Shown one piece after another: positions 52,364 through 61,160 of a DNA stretch of 64,000 nt. A program made the position numbers and the translations under genes. The notes beneath the pieces are model-generated. The model was not told the DNA's origin. It was given only the letters and a program-made list of their open reading frames with translations, and searched no databases. The DNA is from Candidatus Aminicenantota bacterium (GTDB lineage: Bacteria; Acidobacteriota; Aminicenantia; Aminicenantales; UBA8522), in the NCBI GenBank assembly GCA_017886205.1, contig JAFNEO010000024.1:1-64000 (forward strand). Direction: 5' to 3'. The first letter of the stretch is position 1; every line of letters begins with the position of its first letter.

Positions 52364-53272
52364 CTACTGCTTGGTCTTGAGAGGTCTCTCCGACCCGTCG
52401 AAGAACTGATTCTGAAGCTCCAGAGTAACGGTGTCTTCCTTGACCGAGCGGATCATCTCCGCCAGGAGACCCGCCTCCAGTTTGAGGATCATCTCGCCCA
52501 GCTCCTTGTTCCCGTAGCTCCCGTCTCCACGATAGTGGTTGGGCTGGCTGGCGTACCACCAAATGCCCGTGTAGGCATGTTTGAGGTTGGCGAGCCGCCT
52601 TTGGTCCTCGCCGCTCTCCTGGCCCGCCCTGTCCACATGAGCCAGATCAGGTCGGTTGGCCAGCATAGCCGAGGTCTCTTCCTCCCCGGCATGGCCGTCG
52701 AGGGTCGTTTTGCGCAGCTTTTTTAAGGCCGCTTCCATGGAGTCATCCTCGACCGAGTCGAACAGATAGACGGCATAGTCTTTTCTTGAAGCAAGTTGAG
52801 CCTGACAGAAAAACCGGAGGAAAGATTCATTGCCGCCGTGCCCGTTGAGCAGGATGATCTTCTTTATCCCGTTGCGGCCGAGTTCATCGCACGTCTCCTG
52901 GAGAAGGTCGAGCATCATCCAGGTGCTGTAGGCGATCGTGCCCGGCTGGTGCTTGGCTTCGAATATCTGCCCGACATAATAGGCCGGGTAGATGATCGTG
53001 TACTCCTGCTTGGCGGCCCGCAGCGCCACCTCCCGGCAGTCGATCAGGTCGGTTCCCAGGGGAAGATGGGGACCGTGTTTCTCCAGGATGCCGACGGGGA
53101 TGACACATGTGGCTTCTGCCTTGGCCACGGCCTGGATAAAATCCGGCGCCGTGAGCTCCTCATAATGCACCGAAAGACCGGCCTCAGGCTTAGCCGCTTC
53201 TTGAGCCATAGATGCCGCCGGAAAAAGAAAGTTAGCGGAAGCGACCCACAGGAATACCTTGTTGACGTTCAT
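52364..53272 (-). CDS. Secreted creatininase-family amidohydrolase
   Basis: This 302-residue protein belongs to the creatininase/creatinine amidohydrolase family. Metal ligands are visible in GILEKHGPHLPLGTD (Glu, His, Asp) near residues 68-82, NGHGGNE near 145, and HAGEEETS near 195. The N-terminus MNVNKVFLWVASANFLFPAASMAQ is a signal peptide, so it is exported, unlike classical creatininase. Family members cleave cyclic or linear amides, including creatinine and modified peptide or cofactor precursors; the substrate here is unknown. ATG 53272 follows GGAGGTGAAGG, while the track start 53287 covers it. Confidence 0.85.
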   Translation of the reverse strand: MNVNKVFLWVASANFLFPAASMAQEAAKPEAGLSVHYEELTAPDFIQAVAKAEATCVIPVGILEKHGPHLPLGTDLIDCREVALRAAKQEYTIIYPAYYVGQIFEAKHQPGTIAYSTWMMLDLLQETCDELGRNGIKKIILLNGHGGNESFLRFFCQAQLASRKDYAVYLFDSVEDDSMEAALKKLRKTTLDGHAGEEETSAMLANRPDLAHVDRAGQESGEDQRRLANLKHAYTGIWWYASQPNHYRGDGSYGNKELGEMILKLEAGLLAEMIRSVKEDTVTLELQNQFFDGSERPLKTKQ

Positions 53273-53305
53273 CGCCTTCACCTCCATATATTTTTCTTTC
53301 TCGCT

Positions 53306-53334
53306 TATATAGCCGAAACTCCTCTATGTCAACC
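53306..53334 (-). promoter_or_regulatory. Promoter of the creatininase gene
   Basis: On the minus strand TTGACA (53329-53334) and TATAAG (53306-53311) are 17 bp apart, about 33 bp ahead of the start codon. Confidence 0.75.
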
Positions 53335-53373
53335 TCCCTGGTTCGCCATCCACCAAACTCCTTCTTGATTCTT

Positions 53374-53402
53374 TTGACCCCCGGTTAGGCCTGTGATATA
53401 AG
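53374..53402 (+). promoter_or_regulatory. Promoter of the CocE-like hydrolase gene
   Basis: TTGACC (53374-53379) and TATAAG (53397-53402) are 17 bp apart, 18 bp before the ATG. It is back-to-back with the creatininase promoter. Confidence 0.7.
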
Positions 53403-53420
53403 CACTCGGGGAGGGATAGC

Positions 53421-55172
53421 ATGCACAAGCGAACCCAGATCATGACTTTTCTGATCGTCTTGATAGTCGCCGGGGTGCCCTTGGTCGGGCGGCAACAGGC
53501 CCAGCCCGCTCCCGCGGCTTCGGAACAAACCTACGCTGTCAAGATCGACTTCGATGTCAGGGTCAAGATGCGTGACGGAGTCGAGCTCTCGGCCGATATC
53601 TATCGACCCGAGGCCGAAGGACGGTTCCCGGTCGTCCTTAACCGGACACCCTATACCAAGACGGGCTCTGTAAAAACCGCCCGCTTTTTTGGGGAGCGAG
53701 GTTATGTCTTTGTGGCCATGGACGTCCGCGGCCGGGGCGACTCGGACGGGAAGTTTGTCCCCTACCGCAATGACGGCCAGGATGGCTACGACGCGGTCGA
53801 GTGGTGCGCCGCTCAGTCCTGGTCAACTGGCAAGGTCGGCACGATCGGCGGCTCTTATAACGGCCGGATCCAATGGCTCACGGCCGTGCTGCAGCCGCCC
53901 CACCTGACAACAATGATCGCCATGGTGACGCCTTCCGACACCTTCGTCGAATGGCCGACCGGAACTCATCTGCCCATGGACATAAGCTGGTATCATTTCA
54001 CGGCGGGCCACGTCCTCCAGAACATGGAGGCGGTGGACTGGCCCAAAATCCACAGGCACCTTCCTCTCTACACCATGGACGAAGCGGTGGGCCGGCCGTC
54101 TCACTTCTGGAAGGAGGACCTCGACCATCCTCTACTCGACGCCCATTGGGAGGCGCTCCGCTACCAGAACAAGTACGACCGGGTCCAGGTGCCCGTCCTC
54201 CATATCTCCGGATGGTATGACGATGAACAGATCGGGACGCCGCTCAACTTCATCGGAATGACAACCAAAGGACCGGAGGGCGTCCGGAACAAGCAGAAGC
54301 TATTGATGGGTCCCTGGCCACATGCCATCAACTCGACCTCCAAGCTCGCCGAGATCGACTTCGGGCCGACCGGAACGATCGACCTCAACGGCTATTTCGA
54401 GCGCTGGTTCGATTACTGGCTCAAGGACAAGGATACGGGAATCCTGTCCGAGCCGCCGGTGAGGATCTTTGTCATGGGCGATAACACCTGGTCGGATGAG
54501 AGCGAATGGCCCATCGGCCGGACCCGGTGGACCACGTATTACATTCACAGCATGGGCCGGGCGAACAGCCTGTTCGGAGACGGCACTCTCTCGACGTCTT
54601 TGCCCGCTGCTGAGCCGGCTGATTCTTACACCAGCGACCCAGAGCACCCGGTACCGTTCATCACCGAGCCCTCCTTCGCCCAGATCGGAAGCGCCGAGGA
54701 TTATCGTCCGGTCGAGCGGCGGGACGACGTCCTCGTCTACACCAGCGAGCCCCTGGCCGAACACCTGACCGTCTGCGGGCCGATCAAGGTCGAGCTCTAC
54801 GCGTCTTCGACAGCCAAGGACACAGACTTCATGGGAATGCTAATTGATGTCTGGCCGGAAGGGTACGCCCAGCGGCTGATCGACGGCATGGTCCGGGCCC
54901 GTTATCGGGGCGGGATGGACAAGGCCTCGCTGATCGAGCCCGGGAAGGTCTATGCCTATACTCTAGACCTGTGGAACACCTGCCAAACCTTCAAGAAAGG
55001 TCACCGCATCCGGCTGCAGATCGCGTCCTCTGCTTTTCCTAAATACGACCGGAACGCCCAGACGGGAGACAACCTGGCCAAGGCAACAGAGCTCCAGAAG
55101 GCCGAGCAGAGGATCTACCACGACAAAAACCGTCCTTCCCATATCGTCCTTCCGGTAGTCCCCAAAAAATAG
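53421..55172 (+). CDS. Secreted CocE/NonD (S15-like) hydrolase
   Basis: This 583-residue exported serine hydrolase starts with a signal peptide (MHKRTQIMTFLIVLIVAGVPLVG). The alpha/beta-hydrolase domain has RDGVELSADIYRP, FVAMDVRGRGDSDG, and the nucleophile motif IGGSYNGR near residue 152. GPWPHAINS near 300 probably carries the histidine. The C-terminal jelly-roll domain (about 400-580; VCGPIKVELYASS) is the CocE/NonD and X-Pro dipeptidyl-peptidase C-terminal fold. The family cleaves acyl esters or X-Pro peptides; context favours peptide use. GGGAGG precedes the ATG. Confidence 0.9.
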   Translation: MHKRTQIMTFLIVLIVAGVPLVGRQQAQPAPAASEQTYAVKIDFDVRVKMRDGVELSADIYRPEAEGRFPVVLNRTPYTKTGSVKTARFFGERGYVFVAMDVRGRGDSDGKFVPYRNDGQDGYDAVEWCAAQSWSTGKVGTIGGSYNGRIQWLTAVLQPPHLTTMIAMVTPSDTFVEWPTGTHLPMDISWYHFTAGHVLQNMEAVDWPKIHRHLPLYTMDEAVGRPSHFWKEDLDHPLLDAHWEALRYQNKYDRVQVPVLHISGWYDDEQIGTPLNFIGMTTKGPEGVRNKQKLLMGPWPHAINSTSKLAEIDFGPTGTIDLNGYFERWFDYWLKDKDTGILSEPPVRIFVMGDNTWSDESEWPIGRTRWTTYYIHSMGRANSLFGDGTLSTSLPAAEPADSYTSDPEHPVPFITEPSFAQIGSAEDYRPVERRDDVLVYTSEPLAEHLTVCGPIKVELYASSTAKDTDFMGMLIDVWPEGYAQRLIDGMVRARYRGGMDKASLIEPGKVYAYTLDLWNTCQTFKKGHRIRLQIASSAFPKYDRNAQTGDNLAKATELQKAEQRIYHDKNRPSHIVLPVVPKK

Positions 55173-55179
55173 ACCTCTG

Positions 55180-55209
55180 TTGACATCACCGGGCGGCTAC
55201 AGATATATA
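55180..55209 (+). promoter_or_regulatory. Promoter of the Tat-exported isomerase-like gene
   Basis: TTGACA (55180-55185) and TATATA (55204-55209) are 18 bp apart, 43 bp before the ATG. The -35 begins eight bases after the preceding stop. Confidence 0.7.
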
Positions 55210-55252
55210 TTCTGCGGGAAGCAAGGAGAGGTTGGGCGGAAAGGAGAAAGAG

Positions 55253-56824
55253 ATGAAGCGAAAATATGACGAGTCAGAAATCCCTGTCGGCTGCGCCGTC
55301 CATGGCATGAGCCGGCGTCGGTTCTTGACCGGTTGCGCCGCCTGCGCCGGAGCGGCGGGGCTCATGGCGGCTCCGAGATGGCTCCGCGCTGCCGGCGGTA
55401 AGGGCCCCAAGATCCGGATCGTCTATGCCCTCCACGGCCCGAAGCAGGAAGTCCCCGATTGGCCCAATAAAGGATTCGATTTTGTCCCGGTCATGGAGCG
55501 GACCAACGCCGCCCTGGCCAACCGCTTCAAGGACTATACCTTCCTCCCGGCGCTGGCGGCCGGCGAAGAGCAGGCCCAGAAGATCCTGGAAGGAGATAAG
55601 GCCGGAGATATCGACGGCTACATCGTCTATCAGATGAACTGCTGGAACCGAGTCGCCCAGACGATGGTGACCTCGGGCAAGCCCGTCCTCTATGCCGACT
55701 TCCAGTACGCAGGAAGCGGCGGATTTTTGGTTTACACCGCAGGTTTCATGCGAGAAGGGAGGGCTAACCTGGGCTTCGTTGCCTCATCGCGGCAGGACGA
55801 CCTGTTCGGGGCGGTCCAATGCTTCGAGGCGGCCAAAGCGGCCGGCCCTTCGTTCGATTTCGCCGCTGCGACGGCCAAGCTGCGCATGTCGCAAACTCCC
55901 CGGCCGGGCGACCTCACCTGCCGTGCGGATCAGCTATCAACGCTTCCCGCCGAAGAAACCATCCGCCGGATGAAGGCCTCAAAGATCCTCGCCGTCCAAG
56001 GACCCGAGGCCGCTCCCGAGACGACGATGATGGGGATTCCCGTAGTCTATGTCCCCTTCTCCGAGCTCAATGACGCCTGGGCGGCCGCGGACAAGGACGA
56101 GGCCCGAGCCATCGCCGACCGCTGGCTGAAGACCGCCTCCCGGATCGAGGGCGTATCCCGCGACGAGCTCGTCAATTCGGCCGCCATGTACCTGGGCGAG
56201 AAAGCCGTTCTGAAGAAACACGATGCCATGGGCATCACCATCAACTGCCTGGGCGGGTTCTACGGCAATCACATCCATGCCTACCCGTGCCTCGGCTTCC
56301 ACGAACTGAACAATCAGGGTTTGGTCGGGGGATGCGAATGCGACGTGCCTTCGGCCGCCGTCATGGTGGCCGGCTCCATCATGACCAAAGGCCGGCCCGG
56401 GTACATCTCCGACCCTGTCATCGACACCGCCAAGCGACAGATCATCTACGCCCACTGCGTGGCCTCGAACAGAGCTTTCGGACCTAAAGGCGAAGCCAAC
56501 CCCTTTGAGATCCTCACCCATTCCGAGGACCGCCAGGGCGCCTCAGTTCGCTCGGTCCTCCCCGTGGGCTACCTGACCACGACTATCGAGATCTCAGACC
56601 CGCGGAAGGAGATCATCTTTCATCAGGCTAAGGCTGTCGCCAACGATCCGGATGACCGGGCCTGCCGGACCAAGCTGGCCGCCGAGCCTCTGGGCGATAT
56701 CGAGAAGCTGTTCACCATGTGGGACAAATGGGGCTGGCACCGGGTGACATTCTACGGTGATCTCAAGAAGCCCGCATACGAACTGGCCGCCGCCCTCGGC
56801 TGGACTGTAGTCGAAGAAGCCTAG
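55253..56824 (+). CDS. Tat-exported L-fucose/arabinose isomerase-like protein
   Basis: This 523-residue protein starts with a twin-arginine signal (MSRRRFLTGCAACAGAAG, near residues 19-36), so it would be folded before export. The mature part reads like the fucose isomerase superfamily: FDFVPVMERTNAALANRFKDY early, GGCECDVPSAAVMVAGS near 365 with the metal-type Glu and Asp, and IYAHCVASNRAFG near 405 with a His. Classical isomerases are cytoplasmic, so export is unusual. The reaction may differ from true isomerisation. ATG 55253 follows AAGGAG. An MFS transporter follows two genes later and could move a product. Confidence 0.75.
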   Translation: MKRKYDESEIPVGCAVHGMSRRRFLTGCAACAGAAGLMAAPRWLRAAGGKGPKIRIVYALHGPKQEVPDWPNKGFDFVPVMERTNAALANRFKDYTFLPALAAGEEQAQKILEGDKAGDIDGYIVYQMNCWNRVAQTMVTSGKPVLYADFQYAGSGGFLVYTAGFMREGRANLGFVASSRQDDLFGAVQCFEAAKAAGPSFDFAAATAKLRMSQTPRPGDLTCRADQLSTLPAEETIRRMKASKILAVQGPEAAPETTMMGIPVVYVPFSELNDAWAAADKDEARAIADRWLKTASRIEGVSRDELVNSAAMYLGEKAVLKKHDAMGITINCLGGFYGNHIHAYPCLGFHELNNQGLVGGCECDVPSAAVMVAGSIMTKGRPGYISDPVIDTAKRQIIYAHCVASNRAFGPKGEANPFEILTHSEDRQGASVRSVLPVGYLTTTIEISDPRKEIIFHQAKAVANDPDDRACRTKLAAEPLGDIEKLFTMWDKWGWHRVTFYGDLKKPAYELAAALGWTVVEEA

Positions 56825-56885
56825 TCGTCTCCGCATCTCAGAACCCACCGCCCAAACCCGATGTCGGTGCTCACCCAGCTTTTCC

Positions 56886-56913
56886 TTGACTTCGGGCGGA
56901 TGGCAAATATATC
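56886..56913 (+). promoter_or_regulatory. Promoter of the small envelope protein gene
   Basis: TTGACT (56886-56891) and TATATC (56908-56913) are 16 bp apart, 20 bp before the ATG at 56934. It may also drive the MFS and M28 genes, which follow closely. Confidence 0.6.
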
Positions 56914-56933
56914 CTCTGGAGAAAGGGATCACT

Positions 56934-57680
56934 ATGAAACATCATAAAATGTTGCGTCTCGGTGCGGCGCTGGCCCTGGCGGCGGCGTTGACCGGAGGGG
57001 CTCTCGCTCAGCAGACGGCGGAGCTTTCCGATGAGCAGGTCAAGGAGCGGCTCGGCTTTCTGGAGAACGCCCTGCTGTCGGCCCAGCCGAGGGCGAAGCT
57101 CTGGTGGTACGGCTGGATCGCCAGCTATTCCGCAGGTGCCCTCGTCCAGGGGACTCTGGCCGCGGTTAACTGGGACAAGAAGGGGGACGATAAAGACTTC
57201 GCCGAAGACATGCTCGTGGGCGGAGCCACCTGCGCGTTGGGAGTGGGCGGACTCTTGATCAGCCCGTTTGTCCCGGCTTATGGGCCCACCGGGCTGCGGT
57301 CCATGCCGGAGGGGACTCCGGAGGAGCGCCAAGCCAAGCTCCTCCGGGCCGAAGAGCTTATGCGCGAATGCGCCCGGCGGGAAAAGGAGGGCCGGGGCTG
57401 GCTGACCCACGGCCTCAACCTCGGCGTCAATGCGGCCGCCGGTCTGGTCACCGTGCTGGTCTTTGACCGGCCATGGTCCGAAGGGCTCATAACCTTCGCC
57501 ATCAGCGAGAGCGTATCTCTCCTCAACATATTCTCTCAACCGCGCCGGGCCCAGAGTGACCTGAAGAACTACGAAATCAAGTATCTGGGAAATCCGGGGA
57601 CCTATCGGGCGGGGACGTCTGACCCGACCTGGTATATCAGCGTTCATCCCGGCGGGATCAGCTTCGGAATGCGCTTCTGA
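56934..57680 (+). CDS. Secreted or envelope protein of unknown function
   Basis: I do not recognise this 248-residue protein. A signal peptide is clear (LGAALALAAALTGGALAQ). The mature part has hydrophobic, glycine-rich stretches (YGWIASYSAGALVQGTLAAV, GATCALGVGGLLISPFV, LNLGVNAAAGLVTVLVF) that could span a membrane as helices, and a C-terminus ending ISFGMRF that ends in Phe like an outer-membrane strand. ATG 56934 follows AAAGGG; the track start 56886 lies in the promoter. It is followed after 21 bp by an MFS transporter gene, so it may be its partner or a channel, which is speculation. Confidence 0.7.
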   Translation: MKHHKMLRLGAALALAAALTGGALAQQTAELSDEQVKERLGFLENALLSAQPRAKLWWYGWIASYSAGALVQGTLAAVNWDKKGDDKDFAEDMLVGGATCALGVGGLLISPFVPAYGPTGLRSMPEGTPEERQAKLLRAEELMRECARREKEGRGWLTHGLNLGVNAAAGLVTVLVFDRPWSEGLITFAISESVSLLNIFSQPRRAQSDLKNYEIKYLGNPGTYRAGTSDPTWYISVHPGGISFGMRF

Positions 57681-57701
57681 CCGGCCGCCGAGGAGGACAA
57701 T

Positions 57702-58943
57702 TTGAAAGAACAAGCCCCGTTCCGAGCCTACGGCTACCGCTGGATCGTCCTGGCCGCTTTCGCGGTCATAGGCGTCATGAACCAGGTGCTCTGGATCACC
57801 TTCGCCCCCATCACCAGCGCCGCAGCGGCTTTCTATCACACCTCCGACCTGATGATCGGCCTGCTGTCGATGGTCTTCATGGTCGTCTTCATCGTCATTT
57901 TCCTGCCGTCCGCGTATGTCATCGATACCCGGGGTTTCCGGGCGGCCGTGGGCACGGGAGCCGTCCTGACCGCCGTTTTCGGCCTGACGAGAGGATTGTT
58001 CGCCTCGAACTTCACTATGGTGTTTATCTCTCAGGTCGGGATCGCCGTCGGCCAGCCCTTTATCATCGGCGCCATCACCAAGGTGGCCGCCCGCTGGTTC
58101 CCGGTCGAGGAAAGGGCGACAGCCTCGGGGATCGGGACGCTGGCGCTCTATCTCGGCCCTCTGCTGGCCATGCTTCTCACTCCCCACCTCGTCCTGCGCA
58201 TCGGGATTCCATCAACGCTGCTTATCTACGGAGTCGTCACGGCCGCGGCCGCCGTTTTCTTCCTTCTGGCCGCCCGCGAGCACCCGCCGACGCCGGCCGG
58301 GCCGGACGAACGCACCCTGATGCTCGACGGCCTCCGCTCTATGCTCAGGCAGCGCGATTTCCTATTCCTGATGATCGTCTTTTTTATCGGGCTGGGAATG
58401 TTCAACGCTATCTCTACCTGGATCGAAGACATCATCCGCCCGCGCGGGTTCACCATCTCCCAGGCCGGCCAGCTGGGCGGCCTGATGCTCGGCGGCGGCA
58501 TCGTCGGGGCGATCGTGGTTTCGCTTCTGTCCGACCGCTTCCGGCGCCGCAAGCCGTTCATTCTTCTGGCCCTCGCCGGGCTCGTCCCCGGCCTCGTCGG
58601 CATGACTTACGGTACAGCCACCTGGCTGCTGCTTCTGTCGGGCTTTGCCTTCGGTTTTTTTCTTCTGAGCGCCGGCCCGGTCGGCTTTCAGTATGCGGCG
58701 GAGATCACCCACCCGGCCCCGGAGGGGACGTCAAATACCCTGCTCTTGGTGATGGGCCAGGTCTCGGGCATCGTCTTTATCCTGGGCATGGACGCGCTGA
58801 AGTCGCGCACCACCGGCGCGATGACGACATCGCTCCTTATTTTGATAGTCCTCAGCTTGATAAATTTTTTCCTGGCGGTCACGCTCCCCGAATCGCCGAT
58901 CTATAGAAAACTCCGCCCAAAAACCAAGGAGGGTCACCGATGA
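57702..58943 (+). CDS. Major facilitator superfamily transporter
   Basis: This 413-residue transporter has 12 hydrophobic segments in two halves. The loop after TM2 (SAYVIDTRGFRAAVGTG) and VSLLSDRFRRRKPFI in the second half are the MFS loop 2-3 and 8-9 signatures. The start is TTG 57702, with GAGGAGG five bases upstream. The overall feel is closest to the FLVCR/heme-like or sugar-acid branches, but specificity is not assigned. It overlaps the M28 peptidase gene by ATGA, which suggests it takes up a product of that enzyme or of the preceding secreted proteins. Confidence 0.88.
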   Translation: MKEQAPFRAYGYRWIVLAAFAVIGVMNQVLWITFAPITSAAAAFYHTSDLMIGLLSMVFMVVFIVIFLPSAYVIDTRGFRAAVGTGAVLTAVFGLTRGLFASNFTMVFISQVGIAVGQPFIIGAITKVAARWFPVEERATASGIGTLALYLGPLLAMLLTPHLVLRIGIPSTLLIYGVVTAAAAVFFLLAAREHPPTPAGPDERTLMLDGLRSMLRQRDFLFLMIVFFIGLGMFNAISTWIEDIIRPRGFTISQAGQLGGLMLGGGIVGAIVVSLLSDRFRRRKPFILLALAGLVPGLVGMTYGTATWLLLLSGFAFGFFLLSAGPVGFQYAAEITHPAPEGTSNTLLLVMGQVSGIVFILGMDALKSRTTGAMTTSLLILIVLSLINFFLAVTLPESPIYRKLRPKTKEGHR

Positions 58944-60559
58944 AAAGAAACCGTCTTCTTACGGCCGCTCTGGCGCTCGCTGTACTCCTCATCCCGGTCG
59001 CTTTCTCCCAGGAGAAAGTGGATGTGGGCATGGTCAACCGCATCTGGGAGGAAGGGGTCAACCGCTCCAAGATCATGGAGACCCTGAGCTACCTGACCGA
59101 CGTCATCGGTCCCCGTATCCCGGGCAGCCCGGCCATGAATAAGGCCTGTGAATGGGCCAAAAGCAAGTTCAGCGAATGGGGGATGGCAAACGCGGCCGTC
59201 GAGCCCTGCGGCGAGTTCGGCCTGGGTTGGGTCAACGAATACATCTCTGTCCACATGCTCGAGCCGGCCTACTCCCCTCTCCTTGCCTACGCCAAACCCT
59301 GGACCCTGGGGACCCAGGGCAAGATCAAGGGCCAGCCTGTGTTGGCCGTCATCCGGACCAAGTCCGACCTCGAAAAATGGAGGGGAAAGCTCAAGGGCGC
59401 CATCGTCTTAACCGATCCGCCGCGCCAGGTTCACCCTGCCTTCAAACCCATCGCCCGTCGCTACACCGACGAGGACCTCAAGGAGCTCACCGAGACGCCG
59501 ATCCCTCTCCAGCCGAAGGACGGAGGAGGCGAGAAGCCGGAGATAAAATGGGAAGAGCTCGAGGAGTTCTACAAGAGCGAAGAGGTCGGCCTCCTCATCG
59601 AATCGAGCGAGGGAAGCCGGAGCGATTTCGGAACGGTCAAAGTCGATGCCTATGAGGGAATGGGAAAGAATCATCTTATCCCCCGCCAGAGCCCGCGGAT
59701 CGTCCTGGCGGCGGAAGCCTATGCCCGTATCTGCCGCATCCTGGACCTCAAGGTCGCGGTGACGCTCGAGGCCGAGGTCAAAAACACTATCTTTGACCAG
59801 GACAAGATGGGGTACAACGTCGTCGCCGAGATCCCGGGTTTGGATAAGAAGGGCGAGGTCGTGATGCTCGGAGGCCACATCGACTCTTGGGCGGGAGGGA
59901 CAGGGGCCGTGGATGACGCCTCCGGCTGCGCCGTGGCCATGGAGGCCGTGCGGATCCTGAAGGCGCTGGGAGTCAAACCCAAACGCACGATCCGCGCTGC
60001 CCTCTGGACGGGCGAAGAGGAAGGTTTCTACGGTTCGCGGGGCTACGTTTTCACTCATTTTGGAGACACCGACAAGGACTCGCTCAAGAGCGTGGACTTT
60101 GAGGCGTATGAGAAGAACTGGCGGAACCCCCTGGCCGGCTCCAATAAGCTCATCGTCAAGCCCGAATACAACAAGATCTCGGGTTATTTCAACTACGACA
60201 ACGGGTCGGGCCGCATCCGGGGGATCTACATCCAGGAAAATTTCCAGGTCCGGCCGATCTTTGAGGAGTGGATGAAGCCACTCCGCGACCTGGGTGTCAC
60301 GACGATCGCCCTCCAGCCGACCGAGGGGACCGACCACCTGCCCTTTGACTGGATCGGGATCCCGGGTTTCCAGTTCATCCAGGATCCCCTCGACTACTTC
60401 CCGACGCTCCACCACACCAATCAGGATGTCTACGACCACTGTGTCGCCGAGGACCTGGTCCAATCGGCGGTGGTCATGGCCAGCTTCGTCTATTTTACGG
60501 CCATGCGGGACGAAATGCTCCCTCGCAAGCCGCTCCCGATCCCCGTCGAGGTGAAATAA
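58940..60559 (+). CDS. Secreted M28-family zinc aminopeptidase
   Basis: This 539-residue exported peptidase has a signal peptide (MKRNRLLTAALALAVLLIPVAFS). A PA-type insert lies in the N-terminal half. The M28 domain starts near 285 with GGHIDSW...AVDDASG (zinc His and Asp), then WTGEEEGFYGS (catalytic Glu pair) and LHHTNQDVYD (final His ligand). It would remove N-terminal residues from peptides in the periplasm. The ATGA overlap with the MFS gene shows translational coupling and suggests linked peptide cleavage and uptake. The length fits large M28 carboxypeptidase-Q-like proteins. Confidence 0.92.
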   Translation: MKRNRLLTAALALAVLLIPVAFSQEKVDVGMVNRIWEEGVNRSKIMETLSYLTDVIGPRIPGSPAMNKACEWAKSKFSEWGMANAAVEPCGEFGLGWVNEYISVHMLEPAYSPLLAYAKPWTLGTQGKIKGQPVLAVIRTKSDLEKWRGKLKGAIVLTDPPRQVHPAFKPIARRYTDEDLKELTETPIPLQPKDGGGEKPEIKWEELEEFYKSEEVGLLIESSEGSRSDFGTVKVDAYEGMGKNHLIPRQSPRIVLAAEAYARICRILDLKVAVTLEAEVKNTIFDQDKMGYNVVAEIPGLDKKGEVVMLGGHIDSWAGGTGAVDDASGCAVAMEAVRILKALGVKPKRTIRAALWTGEEEGFYGSRGYVFTHFGDTDKDSLKSVDFEAYEKNWRNPLAGSNKLIVKPEYNKISGYFNYDNGSGRIRGIYIQENFQVRPIFEEWMKPLRDLGVTTIALQPTEGTDHLPFDWIGIPGFQFIQDPLDYFPTLHHTNQDVYDHCVAEDLVQSAVVMASFVYFTAMRDEMLPRKPLPIPVEVK

Positions 60560-60572
60560 TGGGCCTCGCCGT

Positions 60573-60677
60573 TTATTTCTTCAGGGAGAACAGGCCGGCT
60601 TCGACAAGCAGCCCGAAGAACTCGGAGACGTCCCGGATGTTCTGGGGCCCGTATTCGGCGGCGACCGCCTGGGTTAC
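60573..60677 (-). pseudogene. Remnant of a gene C-terminus
   Basis: An open frame of 34 codons plus a stop on the minus strand reads like a natural protein end (AAEYGPQNIRDVSEFFGLL then AGLFSLKK). It has no start and an in-frame TAG directly before it, four bases from the edge of the 157-bp inverted-repeat element. This suggests a gene truncated by that element, with only its 3' end left. I cannot name the family. Confidence 0.6.
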
Positions 60678-60680
60678 CTA

Positions 60681-60837
60681 GAAAATCCCCCTCTCCTCTA
60701 TCCTCCCCCACCCAAGAGACTGTGTCGTAATTGCGATTTGTCATTGCGACACAACCTCCAAGGGGGGAGGAATCGGACAGGCAATTCACATATCCTCCTC
60801 CCCTGGTGGGAGGAGGTAGGGAGGAGGGGGTTTTTCA
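60681..60837. repeat. 157-bp MITE-like element with terminal inverted repeats
   Basis: Terminal arms of about 32 bp (60681-60713 and 60806-60837) are near-complementary; each begins GAAAA-n-CCCCCTC when read inward. Inside is a hairpin TGTGTCGTAAT/ATTGCGACACA (60721-60753) that carries the TCATTGCGA word also seen at 13890 and near 30. No ORF is inside. It directly follows the truncated gene remnant. Confidence 0.75.
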
Positions 60838-61160
60838 TCGTTCGCGGGTGGCCCGCAGGGCCATGAGAAGCTAATGGCCTCAATTCAAAGTCCTAAAGCC
60901 GTTTCGGAATCACAAAGCCCTCAAGATCGCCAGAACGGCTGCCCTCGAAAAACGCTTCGTGAAGGCTAAACCTTCGAGGTCGCTTTTCCATACCCAAATT
61001 GCTTCTCGCTGAAATAGAGATACGCCGGTATATGGACAGAAAGAGGCGGGGCAATTGAACCTTTTAGCCTGTCGGACCGTATATATGTAAGTAAATGGGC
61101 AGGGTGTCCTACCCGCACGGCTTTGCCCATCAGATGAATAGAACGCTATGGAGAGTATAT
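60838..61160. other. Non-coding gap before the DUF5916 gene
   Basis: No gene is supported. A GCGGG/CCCGC stem lies near 60844, and CCTCGAA/TTCGAGG arms lie near 60942-60980. TTGAAC (61055) with TATATA (61080) could be a weak promoter with a 19-bp spacer. The start codon at 61161 follows GGAGAG. Confidence 0.5.
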
